Origin: Aliterella atlantica CENA595
Lineage (GTDB): Bacteria; Cyanobacteriota; Cyanobacteriia; Cyanobacteriales; Chroococcidiopsidaceae
Length of the DNA stretch: 64,000 nucleotides
NCBI RefSeq assembly: GCF_000952155.1
Contig: NZ_JYON01000018.1
Span: 1 to 64,000, forward strand
Direction: 5' to 3'
The notes under the pieces are model-generated. The model made no database searches. It saw only the letters and a program-made list of their open reading frames with translations, and had not been told where the DNA came from. The stretch's first letter is position 1; every line of letters begins with the position of its first letter. Of this stretch, positions 16,355 to 25,500 are shown piece after piece. The position numbers and the translations under genes are program-made.

Positions 16355-18232
16355 TCATCCTGCCTGCACTAGCGGTATTTTTAAGATAAAGCAGGTTTGC
16401 CCCCCACCGCTACGAACTTCAATCGTGCCATTTAAACGCGCGACTATTTGGTTAACTAAAGCTAATCCTAACCCCGTCCCTCCCTGCTTCCAAGGATCGT
16501 TGTTGGGGATGCGGTAAAACTTCTCAAAAATGAGGGTAAGTTCGCGTGGGGGAATTTCTACACCATAATTGCAGACACAAATCTGCATTGTATCTGCTTG
16601 AGCGCTGACGCTAACGCTAATTTTTTCGCCTTCAGGCGTATATTTGCAAGCATTATCTACTAACTCGCACAGCACGCGCCCCAAACTGGTCGAATCGCAA
16701 ATTAAACTAGGTAAATCGGCAGGAATATCCAAAGTTAAATCTTGCTGTTGGCTGCTAGCGCGGTGGATGAATGGTTCTACTAATGGCGGCAACCATGCTT
16801 GTAGTTGAATCGATGTTAATAGTAAAGGTTGCTCGTCTGCAAATAGGTGTTGCAAATCTAAAAGATTGTTAATCAAAGATAGTTCGCGATCGCACTCGTT
16901 TTGCAAAATCTGATAGTAACGCGCTACTTTACTTTGTTCGCCTGGGGGTTTTCGCAGTTCGTTAAATAGTTCTTGGCTGCGATTTAAAATAATTCCTAGC
17001 ATCTGAATTGCCATTTTCATATTGGCTAGGGGTGTCCGCAGTTCGTGAGAAACGGTGCTTAAAAAGTCATCTTTAAGCCGATTTAACTTTTCTAATTCTT
17101 GAACTTGAGCTTGCACTGCTTGATACAACCGCGCTTGTCTAGTGGCGATCGCGCATTGATTGGCGACTTGCTGCACCAGTTTAATTTCTAGCTGGTTAAA
17201 AGCCTCTGCTTGGGGCTTAAACAGCCATAAATCGCCGATGACACCGCGATCGTCAAAAATTGGACAAGCCAGCATGGCGACCTTACCCCGACTACCTGGT
17301 ACTAATTCGCAAAATTGAAAAAACTGACCTTGCAATAGTTGATTGTAACCAACTTGGAAGTCTTCCATCCGTACTACTTTGCCTTGTGCGGAAGGTAAAG
17401 TAGTAGTGTACTCGTAGCTGATAGTAGCGGTAGTTTGACCAAGATCGTACAAAGCACTATCGCAACCATTTATATTCATCGCTACAGCTAACTCCCATAC
17501 GGCAATTTGCAATATTTGATTTTCGTCTAGAGTGTCGCGCACGTCGTCGCTGATGCGTTTGAGGATTGCTTCGTAGTCAAGCGATAGCTGTAATTCCTTG
17601 GTGCGCTCTTTGACTTGATTTTCTAGCTGGGCATTTAATTGTAAAACTTGCTGGTATAGTTGCGATTGTTGAATAGCAATCGATACTTGCGTTCCTAATT
17701 CTTTGAGTAGTTCGACTTCCAATTCTTGCCACTGACGCGTTTTAGAACACTGATGGATAGCTAATAATCCCCAAAATTTGTCGCCATATAGCAAGGGTAC
17801 TGTCAGGCTAGCTTTGACTTGTTGCTGCTGCAAAAACTCGTTGATAGCCAGGGGGCTACTTTCTTGTTGGATATCGTGGAGGACGCGAATATCGCCTTGT
17901 TGGTATAGTGCTAAACGTTCGCCAAACAAGGGAGTTGCAATAGTTATATTTAATAGTGACGTGCAGTTTTGCAGTGCTGATTCGGCAACAACTCTAGCTG
18001 TTCCAGTGGCTAGTTCGACTTGGTAAACTACTACGCGATCGCAATTAAGAAATTGTCTGACTTCTCTGGCTGTAGTATTAAGAATTTCGTCCAAGTTTAA
18101 AGTAGCGCGAATTTGAGCGGCGATCGCTGCCATCAATCTTTCGCGTTCTGTTTGCTGCTTAAGTTCAGCCAGTAGTCGCTGTCTTTGGGCTATTTCTTGT
18201 AATAAAGCTGCGTTAGCTTGAGAAGGTTCCAC
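16355..18232 (-). CDS. GAF-domain sensor histidine kinase
   Basis: The protein has 625 residues and is soluble. A short N-terminal coiled coil (ELKQQTERERL) leads into a first GAF domain (about 30-190, with FLNCDRVVVYQVE and LLAIHQCSKTRQWQELEVELL). A coiled coil and a second GAF-like domain (about 220-370) follow. The kinase core comes after: H-box FLSTVSHELRTPLANM with the phospho-accepting His, N-box ELVDNACKYTPEG, and G-box GGTGLGLALVNQIV. No chromophore-binding cysteine is evident in the expected phytochrome position, so the signal is unknown. No response regulator is adjacent, making it an orphan kinase. DUF3598 follows in the same transcript. Confidence 0.92.
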   Translation of the reverse strand: MEPSQANAALLQEIAQRQRLLAELKQQTERERLMAAIAAQIRATLNLDEILNTTAREVRQFLNCDRVVVYQVELATGTARVVAESALQNCTSLLNITIATPLFGERLALYQQGDIRVLHDIQQESSPLAINEFLQQQQVKASLTVPLLYGDKFWGLLAIHQCSKTRQWQELEVELLKELGTQVSIAIQQSQLYQQVLQLNAQLENQVKERTKELQLSLDYEAILKRISDDVRDTLDENQILQIAVWELAVAMNINGCDSALYDLGQTTATISYEYTTTLPSAQGKVVRMEDFQVGYNQLLQGQFFQFCELVPGSRGKVAMLACPIFDDRGVIGDLWLFKPQAEAFNQLEIKLVQQVANQCAIATRQARLYQAVQAQVQELEKLNRLKDDFLSTVSHELRTPLANMKMAIQMLGIILNRSQELFNELRKPPGEQSKVARYYQILQNECDRELSLINNLLDLQHLFADEQPLLLTSIQLQAWLPPLVEPFIHRASSQQQDLTLDIPADLPSLICDSTSLGRVLCELVDNACKYTPEGEKISVSVSAQADTMQICVCNYGVEIPPRELTLIFEKFYRIPNNDPWKQGGTGLGLALVNQIVARLNGTIEVRSGGGQTCFILKIPLVQAG

Positions 18233-18542
18233 TGTCTGTAATTTATTTGCTTAACTTGGGCGCGTCAAAAGAGCGATCGCTGATATCTCGTCATCACTAA
18301 TGTAATTCAAGTTTCTCGTACATCATCAACTTTTTGGTACAACCTTGGGGATAAGGGGGCTAGGGGACAAGGGGACTACAGGGGGATCTCTACCCGCTCG
18401 CTTACTAACTCAAAACTATTTTTACTTCTTTTAACTCAAAACTTAAAACTCAAAACTACTCTTTACTCTACTGCTCCAAGAGTTGTTAAAATTGAAACTA
18501 GATAAATTTGGGAAAGTAGCATAAAAAGCGAGTCATCGGTAC
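18233..18542. other. Intergenic region with low-complexity direct repeats
   Basis: This 310-bp divergent region between the histidine kinase and def has no open frame. It holds G-rich near-repeats (GGGGACAAGGGGAC, about 18350-18385) and a run of near-identical AACTCAAAACT copies at about 18405-18465. Both are the sort of short repeats common between cyanobacterial genes. Promoters for both flanking genes must lie here, but none stands out. Confidence 0.5.
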
Positions 18543-19118
18543 ATGGCATCTATAATTGCAGTCGAAAAACAAAAGTTAAAAAATCCACCGTTAGAGCTGC
18601 GCTATTTGGGCGATCGCGCTTTGCGGCAATCTACTAAGCGGGTGGCTAAGGTAGACCAGGAGTTGCGGCAGTTAGCGCGGGAAATGCTCCAAACAATGTA
18701 CACTGCTGATGGTATTGGTCTTGCTGCACCCCAAGTAGCGGTGCAAAAACAACTAATTGTAATTGACTGCGAACCAGATAATGCCGCGAATCCACCACTG
18801 ATTTTAATCAATCCAACAATTAAGCGTCTCAGTAAAGAGTTATGCGTCGCTCAAGAGGGTTGTCTGAGTATTCCCAATGTTTATATGGATGTGACTCGCC
18901 CTCAAGTAGTAGAAATTACCTACAAAGATGAGTACGGTCGTCCCCAAACTTTGCAAGCTACTGAATTATTATCGCGTTGCATTCAACATGAGATCGACCA
19001 CCTCAATGGTGTATTGTTTGTAGATCGAGTAGACAATGCTTTGGCTTTAAATCAAGAGCTATCAAAGCATGGCTTTTCGGCAAAAGCTGTTAAACCAATT
19101 ACTGAGGAAACAAAATGA
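18543..19118 (+). CDS. def: Peptide deformylase
   Basis: The protein has 191 residues. All three metal-site motifs of this metallohydrolase are present: GIGLAAPQV, EGCLSIP (with the metal-binding Cys) and QHEIDHLNGVLF (two metal His plus the catalytic Glu). It removes the formyl group from the first methionine of nascent proteins. The HEIDH form is a usual variant of HEFDH. The following small membrane-protein gene overlaps its stop by four bases (ATGA), so they are translationally coupled. Confidence 0.96.
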   Translation: MASIIAVEKQKLKNPPLELRYLGDRALRQSTKRVAKVDQELRQLAREMLQTMYTADGIGLAAPQVAVQKQLIVIDCEPDNAANPPLILINPTIKRLSKELCVAQEGCLSIPNVYMDVTRPQVVEITYKDEYGRPQTLQATELLSRCIQHEIDHLNGVLFVDRVDNALALNQELSKHGFSAKAVKPITEETK

Positions 19119-19315
19119 ATGCAATGACTCCGAAAAGTGGGTTGTTCTTAGGGGGTTCTTGCATAGCGGCGATCGCGGCTGTCGGCTCAATTTTTGAACT
19201 ATCTTCTGGCAATCCCGATTTAGGCGGGTTAACCACGAGTATCATTTTGGCTATTAGTGCGCCGCTAACGGGGTTATTTTTTGTTGCTGCTGTGCGCGAT
19301 GCGAATAATCGCTGA
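19115..19315 (+). CDS. Small membrane protein of unknown function
   Basis: The protein has 66 residues with two hydrophobic helices (about 9-28 and 40-60) and short polar ends. I do not recognise a family. The ATG overlaps the def stop by four bases, which is strong evidence that it is translated. A second in-frame ATG three codons later is an alternative start. Confidence 0.7.
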   Translation: MNAMTPKSGLFLGGSCIAAIAAVGSIFELSSGNPDLGGLTTSIILAISAPLTGLFFVAAVRDANNR

Positions 19316-19399
19316 GGTAGATAGAAAATAGGGAAAGGGTAAAGGAGATCGATCCTGTTATCCTTTTTGTTTTATCTATTTCGGCAAGAAGTCTGTACT

Positions 19400-20752
19400 A
19401 TGACAAATCAAGAGGTTGGCGAGTTTTTTTTAGAGCAGTTGCCCGCTTCAAATAGCGGACGCAATATCCCACCTCGTCGCTACTTGCTGGCAAAGGATCG
19501 AGAAACTGAGATCGGGCGCGATCCTAGTTGCCAAATTGCGATAGATTCTGCTGTTTATGGCATGGTTTCTCGCCGTCATGCAGCAATCAGACCTCAAGAG
19601 CGAGCGCGCGTTTTGTTATGGTCGGTCTGCGATTTGGGTAGTGCTAATGGTACTTATGTAAACGGACAGCCGTTGTCTGGCTGCCAGCAGTTGCAATCGG
19701 GCGATCGCTTGATGTTGGGCGATCGCGGTCCAGAATTTAGGTTTGTCTGCCCAGAATTACCCCCAGTAGGGACGCACTTTGCGGTCAATGCTAATTTAGC
19801 TAGCGATCGGCAAGAAGCTGAGGTAAGTATTACGCAACTATTTCCCATTATTTCTACAGGACGCGATTTAACTAAGAAAGCCTATTTGGTTCCAGGAATT
19901 TTGACTGTTGTTTTTGTCGTCTTAATGTTTGCAACTGTAGGGCAAAAAGAAACAGCATTTTTCAATCAAATGCTGGTTGCTACTTATTTGGCGGGTGCTG
20001 CTTATTATTTTGTTTATCAACTTTGTGGCAAGCATAAGCCTTGGTGGGTATTATTTGGCTCGGCGATCGCCACTGCACTAATTTTACTCAGTCCTATATT
20101 ACCGTTATTTATTGTTATTTTCCGCGTTATTCTGCCTGGGCGGTTGCCAACTCCAGATGAAGCTGTGGGGGTTCCTCAGTTGCTAATTAGAATGTTTTTT
20201 GGCGCTGGGTTGATGGAAGAATTGCTCAAAGCTTTACCTATTCTAGCAGCGTATTTTATCGGTCGGCGGCTTGCAAGTCCTTGGCGGGAGCGAGTTGGCG
20301 TGTGGGAACCTTTAGATGGAATTTTGTTGGGTACGGCTTCAGCAGTAGGTTTTACGTTGTTAGAAACTCTCGGTCAATACGTGCCGGAAATTACTCGTAA
20401 TTTTAGTTTGCAGGCGGGGGATGGCATCGGTCAATTAGTGGGTTTTCAGTTGCTAGTACCGCGAATTATCGGCTCTGTAGCCGGACACATGGCGTATAGT
20501 GGCTATTTGGGGTATTTTATTGGTTTAAGCGTTCTGAAGCCACGCCAGCGCTGGCAAATTTTGGGTGTAGGTTATCTAACAGCGGCAGGGTTGCACGCGC
20601 TATGGAATACTACAGGGTTAATTAGCGGGTTATTTTTGGCTGTTGTTGGGGTGTTGTCTTATGCTTTTTTGACAGCGGCAATTTTGAAGGCGCGATCGCT
20701 GTCGCCAACGCGATCGCAAAATTTTGCTACTCGCTTTATCGAACGTCCATAA
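19400..20752 (+). CDS. FHA-domain protein fused to a PrsW-type membrane protease
   Basis: The protein has 450 residues from ATG at 19400. Residues about 20-110 form a forkhead-associated domain that binds phosphothreonine (ETEIGRDPSCQIAID, VSRRHAAI, DLGSANGTYVNG). After a linker, about eight membrane helices make up a PrsW/CAAX-type intramembrane metalloprotease-like region. It contains the key EELLKALP motif, a LLETLGQY segment and AGLHALWNTTG carrying the later catalytic His. Such fusions are known in cyanobacteria. The FHA part probably docks a phosphorylated partner, so Ser/Thr kinase signalling would control proteolysis in the membrane. The substrate is unknown. Confidence 0.85.
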   Translation: MTNQEVGEFFLEQLPASNSGRNIPPRRYLLAKDRETEIGRDPSCQIAIDSAVYGMVSRRHAAIRPQERARVLLWSVCDLGSANGTYVNGQPLSGCQQLQSGDRLMLGDRGPEFRFVCPELPPVGTHFAVNANLASDRQEAEVSITQLFPIISTGRDLTKKAYLVPGILTVVFVVLMFATVGQKETAFFNQMLVATYLAGAAYYFVYQLCGKHKPWWVLFGSAIATALILLSPILPLFIVIFRVILPGRLPTPDEAVGVPQLLIRMFFGAGLMEELLKALPILAAYFIGRRLASPWRERVGVWEPLDGILLGTASAVGFTLLETLGQYVPEITRNFSLQAGDGIGQLVGFQLLVPRIIGSVAGHMAYSGYLGYFIGLSVLKPRQRWQILGVGYLTAAGLHALWNTTGLISGLFLAVVGVLSYAFLTAAILKARSLSPTRSQNFATRFIERP

Positions 20753-20854
20753 AATCGGCGCAAGTGTGAAGATAAGGCAGCGATTTAGTTTGCAGAGGTT
20801 ACATTTCTAGAGTATAAGTTTATACTTTAGTAAAGAGATTTTTGCTAGTCAAAT

Positions 20855-21130
20855 ATGTATATTTCACCTCGCGCTACTTTAGTTCGCAATGTATCTGTGT
20901 CCTTGATTAATGGTACAGTGACGTTGATAATATTGCTGATTGCACCGCTAGGATTAATGGCTGTAATTATTAATACTGTACTTATTGCATTAGCTACTTA
21001 TATTGTATCGGTAGGTGCAGACCGAGTAACAGCATATTTGCAGCGTGAAGAGCAAGCGGAGTTGCTAGCGAAAGACAGGCGATCGCAAATGCGGGTTGCT
21101 AGTTCTGCTAAAGTAACTCGGCGGCGGTAA
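20855..21130 (+). CDS. csx18: CRISPR-associated protein Csx18
   Basis: The protein has 91 residues: a short N-terminus, two hydrophobic helices (about 17-35 and 38-56) and a basic tail ending KVTRRR. The beginning MYISPRATLVRNVSVSLING and its place directly before cas1 match the small cyanobacterial family annotated as Csx18. Its role is unknown; the membrane helices suggest it could anchor something or act as a membrane effector. Its stop codon shares a base with the cas1 start (TAATG), so the two are coupled. Confidence 0.75.
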   Translation: MYISPRATLVRNVSVSLINGTVTLIILLIAPLGLMAVIINTVLIALATYIVSVGADRVTAYLQREEQAELLAKDRRSQMRVASSAKVTRRR

Positions 21131-22122
21131 TGCGATCTTTATATATTTCCCAGCAGGGATGTTATGTTTGCTTGCAGCAAGAAACAATCCTTGTCAAGCA
21201 AACAGATAAAATTCTCGGACAAGTGCAATTACCTTTATTAGAGCAGATTCTAGTATTTGGGAAATCACAAATTACCACGCAGGTAATTCGCGCTTGTTTG
21301 TGGCGCAATATTCCCATTGTTTATCTTTCGCGCATGGGGTATTGCTACGGGCGGATTATTCCGATTGAGCAGGGGTATAGGCAGTTATCTCGCTATCAGC
21401 AGCAGTTACTAGCTGTAGAGAGGTTAGTAGTAGCAAGGCAAATTGTGCAAACGAAGCTCAAAAATAGTCGGGTAATTTTGCAGCGTCAGCAACGCCGCCA
21501 GTCTTCTAATCTGAGTGCGGTAGCGATTCAAAGTTTGGAGCATTTGATTGAAAAGGCGGCTAAAGCTGATAGTATCGAGCAGTTGATGGGGTTTGAGGGG
21601 GCGGCTGCATCGCAATATTTTTCAGCGTTAGGTGAGTGTATCAGTAATTCTGAGTTTATTTTTACTGGGCGCAGCCGTCGCCCGCCAGGAAATCAAGTAA
21701 ATGCAATGTTGAGTTTTGGCTATCAGGTGTTATGGAATCACTTGTTAGCACTAATTGAGTTGCAGGGTTTAGATCCATATCATGCGTGTTTGCATCAAAG
21801 TTCGGAGCGTCATGCAGCTTTGGCTTCTGATTTGATTGAGGAGTTTCGTGCTTATTTGATCGATTCTTTGATGTTGTGGTTGGTAAATCGTCGCAGTATG
21901 GATGCTGGCAATGATTTTGTGCATCGCGATGGCGGTTGTTATCTTAATGATTCTGGGCGCGCTAAGTTTTTGCGTGCTTTTGTGCAAAGAATGGAGGAGG
22001 AAGTGCAAAATGATACAGGTGAGAGAAGACCAAAATGGGATTTATTGATGCAGCAGGTGAAGGCTTATAAAAGGTTTGTTTACGATCCCAAGCAGCTTTA
22101 TTTGCCCTATCAAATTCGTTAG
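21130..22122 (+). CDS. cas1: CRISPR integrase Cas1
   Basis: The protein has 330 residues. It has the N-terminal beta domain (MRSLYISQQGCYVCLQQ, then IPIVYLSRMGYCYGRI) and the helical catalytic domain. Likely metal ligands are the Glu in MGFEGAAASQYF, the His in LHQSSERHAALASDLIEEFR, and an acidic residue in that last stretch. Cas1 with Cas2 integrates new spacers at the leader end of the array. There is no reverse transcriptase or Cas6 fusion, unlike some type III cyanobacterial Cas1 proteins, so spacers are expected to come from DNA. The gene lies two bases before cas2. Confidence 0.96.
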   Translation: MRSLYISQQGCYVCLQQETILVKQTDKILGQVQLPLLEQILVFGKSQITTQVIRACLWRNIPIVYLSRMGYCYGRIIPIEQGYRQLSRYQQQLLAVERLVVARQIVQTKLKNSRVILQRQQRRQSSNLSAVAIQSLEHLIEKAAKADSIEQLMGFEGAAASQYFSALGECISNSEFIFTGRSRRPPGNQVNAMLSFGYQVLWNHLLALIELQGLDPYHACLHQSSERHAALASDLIEEFRAYLIDSLMLWLVNRRSMDAGNDFVHRDGGCYLNDSGRAKFLRAFVQRMEEEVQNDTGERRPKWDLLMQQVKAYKRFVYDPKQLYLPYQIR

Positions 22123-22124
22123 TA

Positions 22125-22403
22125 ATGTTGTTCTATTTAGTGGTGTATGATATTCCATGCGATCGGCGGCGTAAGAAAGTATCTGATTTATTAGAAGGGT
22201 ACGGGCAAAGGGTACAATACAGTGTTTTTGAGTGTTTTTTAACGCAAGTTCAGTATGATGAATTGCGAAAAAGATTGAGGAAAAGGGTAAAATTATCAGA
22301 AGATAGTGTGAGGTTTTACCCATTATCTAAGCATACTTTTAGTCAAGTAGAGGCATGGGGTGGCTTTCCAATTACAAAGATTCCTGGTTCGGTAATTATT
22401 TAG
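22125..22403 (+). CDS. cas2: CRISPR adaptation protein Cas2
   Basis: The protein has 92 residues with the ferredoxin-like fold signature LVVYDIPCDRRRKKVSDLLE, including the conserved first-strand Asp, followed by YGQRVQYSVFEC. Cas2 forms the central dimer of the Cas1-Cas2 integrase. The gene is read in the same direction as the array, and the leader begins right after its stop. Confidence 0.96.
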   Translation: MLFYLVVYDIPCDRRRKKVSDLLEGYGQRVQYSVFECFLTQVQYDELRKRLRKRVKLSEDSVRFYPLSKHTFSQVEAWGGFPITKIPGSVII

Positions 22404-22585
22404 CGATTAGCTGCGAGGTTAGGGTAATATGCCAGAAATTAAGTAAATACGTTGCGAACCTCGAAGCAGTGCAGTATAAAGTTTTGAGCTATTATTTTTC
22501 ACCAATGCTATCTATTTTTCCTAGTAAAATCAGCAACCCTCGCAAACTGGTAGTGGACACCAGGCTGGATATAGGTTTAAATTGG
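22404..22585 (+). promoter_or_regulatory. CRISPR leader with a putative promoter and inverted repeat
   Basis: This AT-rich 182-bp stretch lies between cas2 and the first repeat. A promoter-like pair is present: TTGCGA at 22452-22457 and TATAAA at 22475-22480, exactly 17 bases apart, about 105 bases before repeat 1. An inverted repeat overlaps it: CTGCGAGGTT at 22411-22420 pairs with AACCTC plus GCAG at 22457-22469, with a GAA bulge. This could bind a regulator or integration factor. The repeats at the other end of the array are the degenerate ones, which confirms that this is the leader side. Confidence 0.75.
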
Positions 22586-25500
22586 GTTCCTATTAATTAG
22601 GGAAATTATTTGAATGGAAACCGCACTTTAGCTGTAGTATGGCGTTTGCTATATGAAGTTCCTATTAATTAGGGAAATTATTTGAATGGAAACCAAAGAA
22701 GCTCTTTTAGCAGTAAAGCAAGGGTTAAAAGGTTTCTATTAATTAGGGAAATTATTTGAATGGAAACAAAAGTCAAAACATCTAAGATAGTACCAGAAGG
22801 TAAAATCCAAGTTCCTATTAATTAGGGAAATTATTTGAATGGAAACTGCATCATTTACTTCTACACGTGGTAATTTGATAACTTTCTCGTTCCTATTAAT
22901 TAGGGAAATTATTTGAATGGAAACAAACGTATTCATACTAGCCCACCTACTAGGTTAATGTAAATAGGTTCCTATTAATTAGGGAAATTATTTGAATGGA
23001 AACATGACTTAGCGGCAGCATTAGTCATGACCAATAGAATGTTCCTATTAATTAGGGAAATTATTTGAATGGAAACTGTGGCAGCGGGTACAACGACCAT
23101 AGACTGCTATTCGCGTTCCTATTAATTAGGGAAATTATTTGAATGGAAACACGTAAAGAAGGATATGTTACAGAGAGTTTCACTTTAGGTTCCTATTAAT
23201 TAGGGAAATTATTTGAATGGAAACGGATGTTGAAACCTTTGTCAGCTAAGAAAGCGATCGTCTTGTTCCTATTAATTAGGGAAATTATTTGAATGGAAAC
23301 GGTCTTTGTGGTAAATACCAACGGATCTTTTTACGAGTTCCTATTAATTAGGGAAATTATTTGAATGGAAACAAGCGGCGGTATGAAGCCAACGACTTGC
23401 GAGTAGGTTTGTTCCTATTAATTAGGGAAATTATTTGAATGGAAACTTATCTAAATGCTTAGAGAAACTATATCGAGACTTATCAGTTCCTATTAATTAG
23501 GGAAATTATTTGAATGGAAACTACCATACTGCAAACCTTTGTGTTCTGCCTTAATAGTTCCTATTAATTAGGGAAATTATTTGAATGGAAACATCAGTTA
23601 TTGAAGTTAGCAATGCTTTTGGTAGTAAAGCAGTTCCTATTAATTAGGGAAATTATTTGAATGGAAACTTTTTAGCTCGTAAAGAAGATTAGCAAATTCT
23701 TCCTTAGGTTCCTATTAATTAGGGAAATTATTTGAATGGAAACATTTGGATTAACAAATGCTGGTCCAGAACCAGAGGTTAAGTTCCTATTAATTAGGGA
23801 AATTATTTGAATGGAAACATCTTAAAGTTATTGCAGGAACACAAAAAGTTTATATGTTCCTATTAATTAGGGAAATTATTTGAATGGAAACATAATGTAT
23901 ATTCTCTCAGTCTGGTTTTTTGCTTTTACACTTGTTCCTATTAATTAGGGAAATTATTTGAATGGAAACGATGTGCTCCAAAACCTAATACTTTTGCGCT
24001 TTTGATGGGTTCCTATTAATTAGGGAAATTATTTGAATGGAAACACCATTATCTTTGGTAATGTCGAAAGAGATGCCATCTGGTTCCTATTAATTAGGGA
24101 AATTATTTGAATGGAAACAAAGTCCAAGAAAGGCTAGCAACTATTGGTACAGGCAAGTTCCTATTAATTAGGGAAATTATTTGAATGGAAACCAGACAGA
24201 AACTTTAGGGCATTTACACATCTTTTTATTAGGTTCCTATTAATTAGGGAAATTATTTGAATGGAAACTAAAATCTTCACTTCCATGAAATAGAAATACT
24301 TTAGTTCCTATTAATTAGGGAAATTATTTGAATGGAAACAAAAGTTGTGACAGCAGCTATGTTTCCATAGCTCTCAGTTGTTCCTATTAATTAGGGAAAT
24401 TATTTGAATGGAAACACACAAATACTCCTATTGCTACTGTTTGATTTGTTTTAATGTTCCTATTAATTAGGGAAATTATTTGAATGGAAACTAAAATGGA
24501 ATCTAAATTTAACATTTTAGAATCTAAAGTTCCTATTAATTAGGGAAATTATTTGAATGGAAACGTATTGTTTCTGCCAAATGTACATTTGTTCTCTAGC
24601 AGAGGTGTTCCTATTAATTAGGGAAATTATTTGAATGGAAACTTTATCCCCAAAACAAACTAAACACTACAAGGGGGTAAGGTTCCTATTAATTAGGGAA
24701 ATTATTTGAATGGAAACATCTCTAAATAAATGATACATTACTGTATCAAGTCTGTTCCTATTAATTAGGGAAATTATTTGAATGGAAACACAATAGGTTG
24801 ATGAGCTTTTTTACCCGTACCAATAGTTCCTATTAATTAGGGAAATTATTTGAATGGAAACCAAGGATGTGTAATGATAATCCACACAGATAGAGGCTAG
24901 TTCCTATTAATTAGGGAAATTATTTGAATGGAAACGCTAATGTAGTTGGACGCTCTAAGTCTGCTTTTCGTGTTCCTATTAATTAGGGAAATTATTTGAA
25001 TGGAAACATAACCAAACTTTAATTATGTATTTTGATGCTTCCATTATTGTTCCTATTAATTAGGGAAATTATTTGAATGGAAACAAGTTAACTCAATATG
25101 GCGATCGATAGAAGTATTTATGTTCCTATTAATTAGGGAAATTATTTGAATGGAAACAATACTGTCTTGCGGCTAAGAGCTTCTAGAATTCCAAGTTCCT
25201 ATTAATTAGGGAAATTATTTGAATGGAAACGATAGTAAGAAAGCCTACATTCTAGGTCATCTAAAGTTCCTATTAATTAGGGAAATTATTTGAATGGAAA
25301 CAGGTCCGAGCTAGGTTTATTTACCAACACTCCTTCCTGTTCCTATTAATTAGGGAAATTATTTGAATGGAAACTGGAGATACCTGGTTTAAACATCCCT
25401 AAAGAGTTTTGTTCCTATTAATTAGGGAAATTATTTGAATGGAAACGAGGTTTTAAATTAACTTCTCACATTACTGTTTATTGTTCCTATTAATTAGGGA

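Noticed and set aside
21130..22122. Cas1 as a reverse transcriptase or Cas6 fusion
   Set aside because: At 330 residues it has only the Cas1 domains; no RT or RAMP motif is present.
22355..22600. Frame running from the cas2 end through the leader
   Set aside because: It overlaps cas2 in another frame, has no ribosome site and covers the leader and the first repeat.
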